Shown: positions 40,248 through 49,824, counted from the stretch's first letter. The stretch: 64,000 nt of DNA from Polyangiaceae bacterium (GCA_029261965.1 JAJDAH010000039.1:85802-149801); one strand, 5' to 3'. A program made the numbers and translations. Notes: a model not told the origin generated them from the letters alone.

Positions 40248-41807
40248 GTGGTACGCTCGCGCTTCGTGGCTCGCGCGAAAAAAGTGAAGGCCGTCGGCGC
40301 ATCGCCGAAGACCGCGGAGCTCGGTGAAGTCTACTTCCGCCAGCATCCGGACCGCCGGTACAGCGCCTGTCAGGTGACCTGGACCGACGAAAAAAAAGTG
40401 GAGATCCTCGCCCTCGATTGGCTCGGCAAGAAGCCACCCACGGCGGCGGCCATCGCGAAGAGCAAGCCGCTCGTGCTCGACCACCATTCGCATCGGGGTC
40501 GCGAATACCGGATATTCGTCGAGCCGGTGCCGCACTGGTCGCTCACGCTGCTCGGCAAGCTGCCTCCGGTGAAGCAGTACCGAGAGCGCACCCTGTCCTA
40601 CTCGGCCTGGACCTCGGCGGGGTCCCAAAGGATTCTTCAGTCGCGCTGGGACGCGCGTCCGAAAAGGGAGCGCGCGGCCTTCGACGCTGCGGTCGACGAC
40701 TCCGGTGCGCTAACCGTGCCCCTCGGCGGCACGAAACACGAGATCCCACTCGGAACCAGCACGCTCGTCTTCACCCAGAAACCGGCCTCCGGCTCGGGCA
40801 TGATCGGTGTCGGCGCGGACGAAAAGATCCCGTGGAAAGAGCTCGAGAAGCTCGGCCGTCTCACCGAAGTGCGCTACTCGGGTAGCGATAGCGGCTTCGC
40901 AGACTTCTTGAGGCGCCACCGAATGGTGAGCAACGTGACGTGGACGGATCACGGACTGCGAAAGATTGACCTCGGCGAGACCGGCGTCAGCAAGCTGTCG
41001 GTCGAAGCAACGGGCAAACCGTTCGAGCTCGTTCTAGGGGACGTCGTCGACTGGCTGGGGATCCGGAAGATTGGCAAGAGCAACGTCCGCGTTTTTTCGC
41101 CGCTCTCGGGCGCCGGCACGTTGCTTTGGCTCACCGAACCCGAGCTCCCTTCGGGCATCGTGGGGCTCGAGCGGCTGTCGCGCATCGGAGCGATCCAGTT
41201 GAGGAGCGCATCTCTCGACCGGCTCGAACGATACGAAGATCTCGCCGAGCTCGCCTTGACGGGTGCGCCCGGGGAGCTCGTGCGCACAGACTCGCTCTCG
41301 AAGCTAGCTGGCCTTCGCGAAATCGAGCTCCGTGACTTCTACGAAATGGATGTCGAACGCTTCCCTGACCGCACCGCGCTAGAGCAACTGGCTTCGTTCG
41401 AGATGTGGGGTCTCAAGAAAGCTCACGCCGACGTGCTGAAAGAGAGACTGACGGGGCTGAGACAGCTGAAACTGGGCGGAGCCCGCACCGACGAGTGGAT
41501 CGCCGTCAATGCGAACAATCCGTTCCGCCAGTGGGGCGAATTCGATCCGAAGCTGGAAAAACCAGCCTGCAAGGCGTTCAAGGCGGCGATGGCCGCAGCG
41601 CAGTCCAAGAAGAAACCAACGAAGAAGGCCGCCGAGAAAATCCTCCACACGTTCATCGACGCATTCACGAAGCTCGACGCGAAACACGGACTCGACACGA
41701 CGCATCGCGAGGACGTCTACGAGGCGATGCACACGATCGGAAGCGAGCTACCGAACGTCAGCAAGTCGGACGTCGACGATTTTTTTGGCGCTTGGGTCGA
41801 TTTCTGA
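40248..41807 (+). CDS. Uncharacterised 519-residue protein with LRR-like part
   Basis: No signal peptide. The N-terminus is basic (ARAKKVKAVGASPK). The first part (about 20-130) contains beta-rich QVTWTDEKKVEILALDWLGK; the middle (about 190-400) has leucine-rich repeat-like spacing (VGLERLSRIGAIQLRSASLD, LERYEDLAELALTGAPGELV, SKLAGLREIELRDFYEMDVE, FPDRTALEQLASFEMWGLKK). The helical C-terminus ends DDFFGAWVDF. Similar LRR-type solenoids mediate protein interactions. No family name is recognised. GTG 40266 (VARAKKVK) is an alternative start. The stop codon sits in a 17-bp tandem duplication. Confidence 0.65.
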   Translation: MVRSRFVARAKKVKAVGASPKTAELGEVYFRQHPDRRYSACQVTWTDEKKVEILALDWLGKKPPTAAAIAKSKPLVLDHHSHRGREYRIFVEPVPHWSLTLLGKLPPVKQYRERTLSYSAWTSAGSQRILQSRWDARPKRERAAFDAAVDDSGALTVPLGGTKHEIPLGTSTLVFTQKPASGSGMIGVGADEKIPWKELEKLGRLTEVRYSGSDSGFADFLRRHRMVSNVTWTDHGLRKIDLGETGVSKLSVEATGKPFELVLGDVVDWLGIRKIGKSNVRVFSPLSGAGTLLWLTEPELPSGIVGLERLSRIGAIQLRSASLDRLERYEDLAELALTGAPGELVRTDSLSKLAGLREIELRDFYEMDVERFPDRTALEQLASFEMWGLKKAHADVLKERLTGLRQLKLGGARTDEWIAVNANNPFRQWGEFDPKLEKPACKAFKAAMAAAQSKKKPTKKAAEKILHTFIDAFTKLDAKHGLDTTHREDVYEAMHTIGSELPNVSKSDVDDFFGAWVDF

Positions 41808-41834
41808 GCCCAGCGCATTTCTGAGCCCGGCGCG
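41801..41834. repeat. 17-bp tandem duplication covering a stop codon
   Basis: TTTCTGAGCCCAGCGCA (41801-41817) and TTTCTGAGCCCGGCGCG (41818-41834). The TGA of the preceding gene (41805-41807) lies in the first unit. Confidence 0.85.
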
Positions 41835-41848
41835 CGCCGCTCACGCCT

Positions 41849-43036
41849 TCAAAGGCACGTTCGGTTGCTGTCGCGAATCGCGCTGAGCGCGTCGAAGACC
41901 GGCACGAGCACGAACGCACTCGTCCCGCCCGCGGTCGCCACGCTTTCGAAGAACGGTCGCCTCGTCCCCGCGTCGAACCCGATCCCCACGACGAACGTTC
42001 TCACGCTCGGGCTACCGCTGAGCCCGCTTGCCGCCGCTGTAACGAGCGGCGCTTCGTTTTCGACGCAGTCCATCGAGTTGGGCGGCCCGTCGGTGACCAA
42101 CACGACGACGGTTTCCACCGAGTTGCTCGACTCGTAGCTGCGAGCGTGCGTCACGCCGCCCTGGAGGCCCGGGACGAGCGCCCCTTGCCCCGACGCGATG
42201 AATGGAAACTGCGACATGATGCTGCTCGCGTTGCCGGGCAGCGTCGCGATCGGAGCCGCCGGCGACGCGTACGTGTTGGCGCTGCAGCTCGTGTCCGCGG
42301 TGAGGAAGTGCGCACCCATCGAAACCCCCGCCGAGGCTGGATCGTTCGCGAAACGATCCACGTCTTGCATCATCGGAACCCAGAGCGAGCTGAGCGAGCC
42401 CGAAGAATCGAGCAACACGTACATGGCCAGCGGGCTACATCCGCCGCCTCCGCCCGAACCGCCAGAACCGCCCGAACCGCCAGAACCGCCCGAGCCGCCC
42501 GAGCCGCCGGTGCCCGCTCCACCAGTGCCCCCGCTGCCGCCTGTGCCGGCTACACCACCCGTGCCCGCTCCCCCGCTGCCGCTGCCTCCACCCGAGCCCG
42601 AAATCCCGCCACTCCCCCCGGTGCCCGCCACTCCATCGCGGCACACGTTGTCGAGGCAACGCAGACCGTCGTCGCAATCCGCGTCCCGCAAACAGCCGAC
42701 ACAAACCGAGGCCGCACGGTCACACACCATGTCGACGGGGCAATCGAGGGAGTTGTTGCAGGGCGGGAGCTGGCACGACTGGTTCACGCAGTCCGATCCC
42801 GAGCGACAATCGCTGGAGGACAAACACTCGACGCAGCGCTCTTCCCGAGTGTCGCAAACCAAGCCGCCGCAATCGCTGTCGGACTGGCAGGCCGCCGTGC
42901 CCCCATCCTCGCCGCCGCCGGCCCCGACGAGATCCCCCGTGCCCGGACCACCACAGCCGGACCCCGAAACCAGGAACAACACCCCCAGCCCCCAGAAAAA
43001 TGTCGCCTTCCCGTTCACCCGCATCGCCGCGTTCAT
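41849..43036 (-). CDS. VWA-domain lipoprotein with Cys-rich repeats
   Basis: A 395-residue lipoprotein (signal GLGVLFLVSGSGC). Three Cys-rich repeats (about 45-135; CQSDSDCGGLVCDTREERC, CRSGSDCVNQSC and CDRAASVCVGC) lead to a Gly/Ser linker (about 140-198). A von Willebrand factor A domain follows: VLLDSSGSL carries the DxSxS metal-ion-dependent adhesion site, LVTDGPP the D of the second loop. The domain may bind a protein ligand or matrix at the cell surface. ATG 43036 and ATG 43024 are both possible. It runs next to the molybdoenzyme gene, 44 bp away, on the same strand. Confidence 0.88.
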   Translation of the reverse strand: MNAAMRVNGKATFFWGLGVLFLVSGSGCGGPGTGDLVGAGGGEDGGTAACQSDSDCGGLVCDTREERCVECLSSSDCRSGSDCVNQSCQLPPCNNSLDCPVDMVCDRAASVCVGCLRDADCDDGLRCLDNVCRDGVAGTGGSGGISGSGGGSGSGGAGTGGVAGTGGSGGTGGAGTGGSGGSGGSGGSGGSGGSGGGGGCSPLAMYVLLDSSGSLSSLWVPMMQDVDRFANDPASAGVSMGAHFLTADTSCSANTYASPAAPIATLPGNASSIMSQFPFIASGQGALVPGLQGGVTHARSYESSNSVETVVVLVTDGPPNSMDCVENEAPLVTAAASGLSGSPSVRTFVVGIGFDAGTRRPFFESVATAGGTSAFVLVPVFDALSAIRDSNRTCL

Positions 43037-43079
43037 ACGCCAAATGCGAGCAGATCTCCCCTGGGAAAGTATCCGAGGG

Positions 43080-45323
43080 TCAGGCGCGCTCTACCCGTGC
43101 CGGCACGCTCTTGTGCCACGGCGTGCCGACGAACGGGTCGCGATCTTCCGTGGCGGTCAGCTCGTTCGGCGCGATGCCTCCCAGGTCACCGCCGTTTTCG
43201 GGATAGGTGACGCCGAGACCGTTGGGCAGAGAGACATGCCCCGCTTGCATCGTATCCGATACCTCCACCGCGACGACGGCGTTGTCGCGTTTGGTCACGA
43301 GCCGTACTCGGTCGCCCGTGCTCACACCGAGCGCTCCGGCGTCACCAGGGCTCATTCTGAGCGCGCCGTCGGCGCCTCTGCGCCGCCATTCCGGATTACG
43401 AATGATGGTGTTTGCGGTGAACGAGCGGCGCTCGCCTGCCGACAGGACGAGTGGGAAACCGTCGGGGGCGGCGTCGGGCCCGGCCTCGAGCTTTTTCAAC
43501 TCGAGGAGCATGTCTTCGAGGTCGAGGTGGAGCTTTCCGTCGTCCGTCTTGATGCGCGAGAGCACGTCGCCCCACTCGTCGACTGAAAAGACGATGCCCG
43601 AAGGGGTCTTCACGATCGCATCGAACATCTTGCCGGCGGCTTCGCCGGGCGGTCCATCGAAACCAGCACGGGCAAGCGATGCTGCGTTCTCCATGGCGAA
43701 CTGAAACGCGAGGCCCAACAAAACGGCGCCCTCTTCGGTGCCTTCCGGGAGCGTCGGCCCGTAGGTCCGGTAGAGAACGATGGCCGCCAGACCCGACAGA
43801 CGGGGATCACCGAGCACCCGAGCCATGAACTCTTGCGCGTAGGAGTCGAAACCTTTCGTCGCGGCCTCCCGAAGCGGCGCGTAGTCTTCTTCGCCCACGA
43901 CACCGAGTGCCTCGGCCAGGCGCGCGTGTATTTCGGCCTCGGGGAGCAACCCCTCCGGCGGCGGGTAGAGCCGGGGACGCAGCTGAAAATAGTTCTTCGG
44001 AAACTCGAAGTTGAAGAACGTGGCTTCGCCTTTTTCGAACTGGCTCGCCGACGGCAACACGTAGTCCGCACACTGGGCGCTCTCGCTCATCGCCACGTCG
44101 ATGACGACCACCGTGTCCAGCGCAGCCAACGCCTCGCGCATGCGTTTGCTGTCAGCGAGCGAATGCACCGGGTTGGCCGCCTCGATGATCATCGCCCGGT
44201 AACGTTTCGGGTGATCGGTGAGAATTTCGTCGGCAATCACGTTGCACGGCACCAGACCGCTGACGATCGGCGCCTCCGCAACGGGGCTTTTTCTCTTCGA
44301 AGCGCCGTAGACGAAGTTCACGAGCGGCGTCGGAATGTAGTGCGTGCCCTTTTTCCCGAGATTCCCCGTCAGCATCCAAACGAGCCGGTGCAAGTAGCTC
44401 AGCAGCGTCGAATGCCGGTTCATCTGGACGCCCAGGTCCTCCATGCTCGCGAGGCGCTCGGCGCCGCCGATGGCGCGGGCAGCCTCGCGAACCAGATCCT
44501 CCTCGACGCCGGCACGCTCACAATACTGGCCGACGGGGATCGATCGGAACGCTCCAACGACGGCATCGAGGCCGGTCGCGTGGGAGGCGAGAAATTCGTG
44601 ATCGAGCAGGTCTTCTTGGACCAGGACGCCGACGATCGCGCTCACGAGCCACGCGTCGGCGCCTGGGCGAACCTGCAGATGGATGTCCGCGAGCGCCGCC
44701 GTCTCGGTCTTGCGTGGGTCCACGACGATGAGCTTGCGCTTGGGGTCGTGGGCGATTTGCTTGAGGATCACGCGCGCCCGCGCGATCGAGTGCGAATGCC
44801 ACGGGTTCTTTCCGACGAAGAGCGCGACGTCGCAGTGCTCGAAGTCGGCACGAGTCATCGACCCGAGCATGCGGTCAGAAATCCAAAACTCGCCGGTCTT
44901 CTCCTGGGCGAGCGCGCTCGAGCGATAGCGCGAGCCGAGCGCTTTTCGTGTCGCCGTGGCGTACGCGCCAGGCAGATGGTTTCCCTGGCCGCCGCCGCCA
45001 TAGTAGAAGATTGTATCGCCACCGTGCTCGTCGCGAACGCGCGCCAGTCGTTCGGCGACCTCACGAATGGCCGTGTCCCAGTCGATCGGCTCGAAGGATC
45101 CGTCCTTCCGCCGACGAAGCGGCGTCGTCAGCCGATCCTTGCCGTTCTGGTAGAAGTCGAGCCGATGGGGCTTCTCGCAGGCGTACCCTTGGGAGGCAGG
45201 GTGTCGCTTGTCCCCCCGGAATTTGACGAGCCTTCGGCCATCGTCCCCCCCGAGCTGCACCTCGATACCGCAATTGCACTCGCACAAGATGCACGCCGTA
45301 GGCTTCCACTCGGGGTCGGTCAT
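43080..45323 (-). CDS. Bis-MGD molybdopterin oxidoreductase (formate dehydrogenase/nitrate reductase-like)
   Basis: A 747-residue cytoplasmic enzyme (no Tat signal). The N-terminal 4Fe-4S ligands are C11, C14, C18 and C49 (ACILCECNCG and GYACEKPH). Molybdopterin-binding segments include DTIFYYGGGGQGNH, ALFVGKNPWHSH, VVDPRKTETA and VLPSASQFEKGEATF; the C-terminal molydop-binding domain has RNPEWRRR and LPNGLGVTYP. In the usual place of the catalytic Cys/Ser/Sec the sequence reads SSALAQEKTGEFWI, without Cys. This belongs to the DMSO reductase superfamily; the substrate cannot be told. ATG 45323 is preferred over a TTG two codons earlier. The ArsB-like gene is upstream on the same strand. Confidence 0.9.
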   Translation of the reverse strand: MTDPEWKPTACILCECNCGIEVQLGGDDGRRLVKFRGDKRHPASQGYACEKPHRLDFYQNGKDRLTTPLRRRKDGSFEPIDWDTAIREVAERLARVRDEHGGDTIFYYGGGGQGNHLPGAYATATRKALGSRYRSSALAQEKTGEFWISDRMLGSMTRADFEHCDVALFVGKNPWHSHSIARARVILKQIAHDPKRKLIVVDPRKTETAALADIHLQVRPGADAWLVSAIVGVLVQEDLLDHEFLASHATGLDAVVGAFRSIPVGQYCERAGVEEDLVREAARAIGGAERLASMEDLGVQMNRHSTLLSYLHRLVWMLTGNLGKKGTHYIPTPLVNFVYGASKRKSPVAEAPIVSGLVPCNVIADEILTDHPKRYRAMIIEAANPVHSLADSKRMREALAALDTVVVIDVAMSESAQCADYVLPSASQFEKGEATFFNFEFPKNYFQLRPRLYPPPEGLLPEAEIHARLAEALGVVGEEDYAPLREAATKGFDSYAQEFMARVLGDPRLSGLAAIVLYRTYGPTLPEGTEEGAVLLGLAFQFAMENAASLARAGFDGPPGEAAGKMFDAIVKTPSGIVFSVDEWGDVLSRIKTDDGKLHLDLEDMLLELKKLEAGPDAAPDGFPLVLSAGERRSFTANTIIRNPEWRRRGADGALRMSPGDAGALGVSTGDRVRLVTKRDNAVVAVEVSDTMQAGHVSLPNGLGVTYPENGGDLGGIAPNELTATEDRDPFVGTPWHKSVPARVERA

Positions 45324-45443
45324 GGCCAAAGTCTAGAGTCACCCCCGCGGGATGCCCACCGCGCCACCGCGGCAATTTTGCAGCTGCGAGCTGTGATCGC
45401 CTGAGTGGCGCTCGCTCGACCAGTCGGGAGCGCGGGGGACGGC

Positions 45444-46694
45444 TCAGGCGAAGCTGAGCCACAGTAGCGACGCTGAGATCGCGGGAACCGTGACGATGAC
45501 GCCGACTTTGACGAACGTGCCGAGACGGATCTCCACGCCCTGACGGCGCAGGATGTCGATCCAAAGAAGACCCGCCAGCGAGCCCATCGGCAGGAGGCGC
45601 GGTCCCAAATCGCCGCCGACTAGAGCGGCGAAAATGGCGGCGTCTCCGGGCGCGCCCTCGAGCGCCATCATGTTCAAGTGCGCCATGGGGTGGTTGTTGA
45701 GAACGGCCGACCCCAAGGCGGACGTCACCCCGACCGTCCCGACGCCGGCGCCGGCGTAGTGGGCCGCGAGCCGGTCGACCAGACCGACTTCGCGTAGCCC
45801 CAACGACAAGACGAGAACCGCGAGCAGAAAGGCCAGCGTCTCCCACGAAACGCCGCGGGCCACTACGCTCGCCGGGCGGTGATTGCCGAACCGAGCTCCG
45901 AGCGCCAGCGCAACGATCGCCCCGACGGTCGCCACGGCCCACACCGGACCGCCAAAGTAGCCGACGGCGGAGTACGACGGCAGCACGCAGAGCAGCAAGA
46001 CCATCATGGCGCGCTGGCCGGTGTCGGTCGGTCGACGATCGACGCGAGGAACGTCGGAGTCAGGCGCGGTGGACAGCTGGCGCGCAAACATTCTGCGCAG
46101 GATCAAGAACGCGACGACCCAGCCGATGATCGCCACGGGGATCATCGTGACGGCGTAGTGATTGAAACCGATCCCGGCGAACTCGGCGACGACCATGTTC
46201 ATCGGGTTCGAGACGGGCAACGCCGCAACGCCAGCGGACATGAACACCGCGAACGCGAACGGCACGATGAGCTCCGGGCGGTTCGGGTAGCGCCGACGAA
46301 CGAGAGCGACGACGAGCGGCGTGAGCAGCAAGATGGCCGCGTCGTTGTTGAGCAGCGACGACGTGAGCACCCCCAGCGCAAACACGAGAAAAAACAGGTG
46401 CGCCGACGACGTGGCGCGGGTTTCGACCCGTGTTGCCCACTGATCGAGCAGCGCGACTCGAGTCGCGACCTCGGTCATGACCATGATGGCGGCGATGGTG
46501 AGTAGCGGACTCCACAGGTTCGTGGCCGCCGCCCGGAGGTGCGTAAACGACACCACGCCGAACATCGCCATCATCGCCACTCCACCCAGGGCAGCGACCG
46601 CCGGACTGAGCCGAAAAGACGCGCTCAGCCGGGGGCGAGTGACCACCAACCCGAGGGTGACGGCCACCGTCGAATAGGCGGCAACTTCCTGCAT
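45444..46694 (-). CDS. ArsB/NhaD-like permease (IT superfamily)
   Basis: A 416-residue protein with about 11-12 transmembrane helices. It has two inverted-topology repeats with the helix-breaking motifs LLNNDAAILLLTPLVVAL and LNNHPMAHLNMMAL, and GGDLGPRLLPMGSLAGLLW resembling the ArsB C-terminal signature. The pattern fits arsenite/antimonite efflux pumps and related anion or Na+/H+ exchangers. No arsR, arsC or arsA is nearby, so substrate assignment is tentative. The molybdoenzyme gene follows on the same strand after 120 bp. Confidence 0.8.
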   Translation of the reverse strand: MQEVAAYSTVAVTLGLVVTRPRLSASFRLSPAVAALGGVAMMAMFGVVSFTHLRAAATNLWSPLLTIAAIMVMTEVATRVALLDQWATRVETRATSSAHLFFLVFALGVLTSSLLNNDAAILLLTPLVVALVRRRYPNRPELIVPFAFAVFMSAGVAALPVSNPMNMVVAEFAGIGFNHYAVTMIPVAIIGWVVAFLILRRMFARQLSTAPDSDVPRVDRRPTDTGQRAMMVLLLCVLPSYSAVGYFGGPVWAVATVGAIVALALGARFGNHRPASVVARGVSWETLAFLLAVLVLSLGLREVGLVDRLAAHYAGAGVGTVGVTSALGSAVLNNHPMAHLNMMALEGAPGDAAIFAALVGGDLGPRLLPMGSLAGLLWIDILRRQGVEIRLGTFVKVGVIVTVPAISASLLWLSFA

Positions 46695-46774
46695 TCAAGC
46701 TCCGCTCGCCGAGCGAGCAGGCCATTGTAGCAGCACATTGATCGGACGGTCGCGTCGAGGACTGGCGCTCGCCT

Positions 46775-48385
46775 TCAGTGCTTCGGCGAGAAGCGAACGA
46801 TGAAAAAGCTCCGATCGTCAGCGACATAGTCGAGGGCCACTCTGTACTGGCCCGCAGCTTCGCCGCCGAGGAACGACGTCCACGAATCGGGGTACGCGAG
46901 AGTCGTCACGTGATCGTGTCCACGCTCGACGCTCAGCCGCAGCAACCGATGCTCGCGCCGCGCAACGTAGGCGTCGACATCTAACGCGTTCCCGGTGCCC
47001 GACATCGTCGGAAAACCCGTCGTGTAGGCGACGATCCCATCGTCGAAAGACAACAGGCGTGGCGGTTTCTCCCCATAGTGCGCACGAACTCTCGGTCCCT
47101 CTTCATAGAAGAACTGCGCGAATCGAGCTTGGTAGTCGAGTTGGCGGTGAAGCGTCAGAAAGTAAAAAACCGCCAGCGCGCTCCAACCCAGCGCCCAGGC
47201 TCCGTAGGCGCGCGCCGAGGCGAACAGGTTGCCGAAACGACGATCAATCGCTCGAGCGGCCACGAGCGAAACCCAGAGCGATGACAGGGGGAAGTACCAG
47301 TGACCTTGAGACCAAACGTTGACGAAGAAGAAGTTGTAGGCGCCCAGGACTACGACGGCGGGCGCGCACGATCGGAGCAGCCCATCGAACCGATCGCCCT
47401 CGCGCGACAGATCCGTCAGCCTCCCGGAGACCATGTGTGCGACGCCGATGCCGGCTGGCAGGATCTGGTTCGCTTCGCGCCAGGCGAAGGCGAGCCACGC
47501 GCTTGGCGGGTCGAACATCAGGCCCAGCGTCATCTGGAGATTGCTCCAGTCCGGCTGGGGAAAGCTGGTCTTCAGCGAACCGCTCAACGGAAACGCAGCG
47601 CCGAACGCGACGCGACTCGCGAGGAGGTAAAGCGCGATCGGAACGACGAAGGCCAACGCGAGCAACCCCGCGCGACGGGCGCGTGTTGCGGACCCGCGAG
47701 ACCGCAGCGCGACCGCCGTGACCAGCGCAACGCCGAAGACCGTGTGATCGAGCCGCGCCAAACCGAGCGCGGCCAGACTTGCGCCAAACGCGATGGCCGA
47801 TCGTTCGCTCTCGAGCGGTGGGCGCCGTGTCCAGAGGTAGGCCGCCACCGCAAAGACCAAGATGACGGCGGAGCTCTCCATCCCGTTGGCGAAGCTCCAG
47901 GTCGTTCCGAACAGCGGGAAGCTACCCGACGTGTGCCCATGATGCGGGAGGTTGCCGAGCGCGGCCCACCAAAGTGGTGAAAGCAGTAGCCCGAAAGCGC
48001 CCACGGGTAGAGTGAGTACTCCAGGTCCAACGGGCGTCCTCCATGCTCTCACCAACAATAGAAACCCGCCGCCGATCATCGAAGTCCCGACGAGCACGAC
48101 CCCCAGCACGCCCCACTCGACCCCCATCAGAGCGACCACTCCGACCGTGACGAGCTGCCAGAGCGGGTGAAAGCTGTTGGTTGGGCGGATCTGATCGAAC
48201 GAAACGACGCCGTGCTCGACGACGTTCCGCGCGATGGTCAAGTAGTAGAAGCTGTCCGCCGCGACGTAGCCGAAAGCACGCCGTGCTCCTCCGTGGGCGA
48301 GGTCGACGAGCACCGGCCCGACGATGAGCAACAGAGTCAGCGCCACCGTGACTCGCTCGAATCTCTGGGGGAACGAGCGGGTCAT
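46775..48385 (-). CDS. GT-C-type membrane glycosyltransferase-like protein
   Basis: A 536-residue protein with about ten hydrophobic helices. The first periplasmic loop has FGYVAADSFYYLTIARN and the Asp of ADSFYY, then FDQIRPTNSFHPLW, the typical loop of GT-C/mannosyltransferase-like proteins. The C-terminal 130 residues form a soluble periplasmic domain. The family uses polyprenyl-phosphate sugars to glycosylate lipids, glycans or proteins in the envelope. ATG 48385 is used; the upstream TTG at 48409 has no clear support. Acceptor and sugar are unknown. Confidence 0.78.
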   Translation of the reverse strand: MTRSFPQRFERVTVALTLLLIVGPVLVDLAHGGARRAFGYVAADSFYYLTIARNVVEHGVVSFDQIRPTNSFHPLWQLVTVGVVALMGVEWGVLGVVLVGTSMIGGGFLLLVRAWRTPVGPGVLTLPVGAFGLLLSPLWWAALGNLPHHGHTSGSFPLFGTTWSFANGMESSAVILVFAVAAYLWTRRPPLESERSAIAFGASLAALGLARLDHTVFGVALVTAVALRSRGSATRARRAGLLALAFVVPIALYLLASRVAFGAAFPLSGSLKTSFPQPDWSNLQMTLGLMFDPPSAWLAFAWREANQILPAGIGVAHMVSGRLTDLSREGDRFDGLLRSCAPAVVVLGAYNFFFVNVWSQGHWYFPLSSLWVSLVAARAIDRRFGNLFASARAYGAWALGWSALAVFYFLTLHRQLDYQARFAQFFYEEGPRVRAHYGEKPPRLLSFDDGIVAYTTGFPTMSGTGNALDVDAYVARREHRLLRLSVERGHDHVTTLAYPDSWTSFLGGEAAGQYRVALDYVADDRSFFIVRFSPKH

Positions 48386-48434
48386 CGAGCAGTCGGCGTG
48401 TAGCAGCAACGACGATCGAATCTCGGTCAGCGCC

Positions 48435-49208
48435 TCACTTCGTCGTCGAGTACACCGCGAATGCCACGCCTTGGGGGTCCTGGCACTGCGCGATCACGTC
48501 GTCTCCCGGGATCGGCATGGGGCCGTTGAGGATCTTGCCGCCACCTTTTTTGATGCGGTCGATCGCGGCATCCATACCGTCCACCGTGACGTAGTGCAGC
48601 CAGTGGGGCGGTGTGCCCATCTTTTTGGCGAGGTTACACATGCCGCCTTTCGTCTTGCCTTCGGCGTCTTCGAACATGAAGTAGACGTCACCGTCATCCA
48701 TCTCCATCTTCGACCGCTCCACCCACCCGAAGATGGCGGCATAGAACTTCCAGGCCGCCTCGTAGTCGTTGGTGTTCAACTCGGCCCAGCTGAAGTGGCC
48801 GGGCACGTCTTCGGGTGCGCTCATCTCGCCGTCGGGCTTGAAGACGGAAAAAACCGCCCCTTGCGGATCCGCCAGCACGGCGAAACGACCGATCTTGGGG
48901 ATGTCCATGGGCGCTTTGTAGATCTTCCCGCCGAGCCCCTCGGCTTGCTTGACGATGGCATCCACGTCGTCGACCACGGTGTAGGCGAGCCAGTGAGGCG
49001 GCGCGCCCATCTGCTTCGCGTCCTCGGGGAGCGTCGTCAGGCCTCCGATGGGACCCTTCGGGGCGACCCACATCGTGTACGGCGTGCTCGGATCGGCGCC
49101 GCCCAAGTCTTTCGTCTCCCATCCGGCGACGTCCGTGTAGAAGCGCTTCGCGCCCTCGAGATCGGTCGTCATCAAGTCGAACCAAACGTTCTGCCCTGCC
49201 GATGCCAT
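48435..49208 (-). CDS. Double VOC (glyoxalase-like) domain protein
   Basis: A 257-residue cytoplasmic protein made of two VOC/glyoxalase-bleomycin resistance domains (about 5-125 and 135-255). Each has the beta-alpha-beta-beta-beta pattern: VWFDLMTTDLEGAKRFYTDV with FAVLADPQGAVFSV, and SWAELNTNDYEAAWKFYAAI with IAQCQDPQGVAFAV. The start at 49208 has GGAGG just upstream, an excellent ribosome-binding site. Members bind metals and small hydrophobic or antibiotic ligands; the exact activity cannot be inferred. Confidence 0.92.
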   Translation of the reverse strand: MASAGQNVWFDLMTTDLEGAKRFYTDVAGWETKDLGGADPSTPYTMWVAPKGPIGGLTTLPEDAKQMGAPPHWLAYTVVDDVDAIVKQAEGLGGKIYKAPMDIPKIGRFAVLADPQGAVFSVFKPDGEMSAPEDVPGHFSWAELNTNDYEAAWKFYAAIFGWVERSKMEMDDGDVYFMFEDAEGKTKGGMCNLAKKMGTPPHWLHYVTVDGMDAAIDRIKKGGGKILNGPMPIPGDDVIAQCQDPQGVAFAVYSTTK

Positions 49209-49444
49209 GGGGCCTCCTTCCTCGTCGGGCCGGAGTACGAATGGGCACCGCCGACGTCAATGGATCGCTCTCTACGCCCAGGCTGGTTCACCGGATCCGC
49301 CGAGCGCGGTTCGGCGATGTTTTCAGGCGAACCATGCAGCCGCGAACGAGGGTGGGCGTGCTGGGCTTGACCCCCCGCGCCGCGGCGCCTACCGAGTGGT
49401 TTGCTCCGGCACATTTCGCCGGTGACTCATTGGGAGGATACCAA

Positions 49445-49693
49445 GTGAAGATCAAGACCCTGACGACTCTCGCGATTCTGGCCGGTGCCTTGGGCATCGC
49501 AACCGCGTGCGGCGGCGGCGGCGGCGGCGCAGACTGCTCTGCGTGCTCCGAGTCCGCGAAAGCGCAGTGTGAGCAAGCGGCGAAAGACTGCAAAAAGGGC
49601 GGCGGCAACTCGTCGCAATGCCAGCAGGCCATCGACGTCATCTGCGGTCTGAGCGGCGGCGTCGGCGGCGGCGCCGGCACCACCGCCAACTGA
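49445..49693 (+). CDS. Small Cys-rich lipoprotein
   Basis: An 82-residue lipoprotein: MKIKTLTTLAILAGALGI then a lipobox ending in AC, and a Gly run. The mature part is short and has six Cys (DCSACSESAKAQC, DCKKGG, QCQQAIDVIC), likely forming three disulphides. Start GTG 49445 has GGGAGGA 7 bp upstream. It is divergent from the VOC gene and shares its 236-bp spacer, which holds nothing else recognisable. Function unknown. Confidence 0.85.
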   Translation: MKIKTLTTLAILAGALGIATACGGGGGGADCSACSESAKAQCEQAAKDCKKGGGNSSQCQQAIDVICGLSGGVGGGAGTTAN

Positions 49694-49770
49694 CGGAGCG
49701 GCGCCAAAGGGGCAACGGCCGACCAAGTGCGCGACGTTTTATCGTCGATGCACTTGGCGCCGTTCTCCCG

Positions 49771-49824
49771 CCTTCATTCCTCGAAGCGCCTTCACTCCCC
49801 GAAGCGCCTTCACTCCTCGAAGCA
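49771..49824. repeat. 18-bp tandem repeat covering a stop codon
   Basis: Three units of CCTTCACTCCTCGAAGCG-type at 49771, 49789 and 49807. On the minus strand each contains TGA in the same frame, so the true stop (49810-49812) is backed by two further in-frame stops. Confidence 0.9.
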
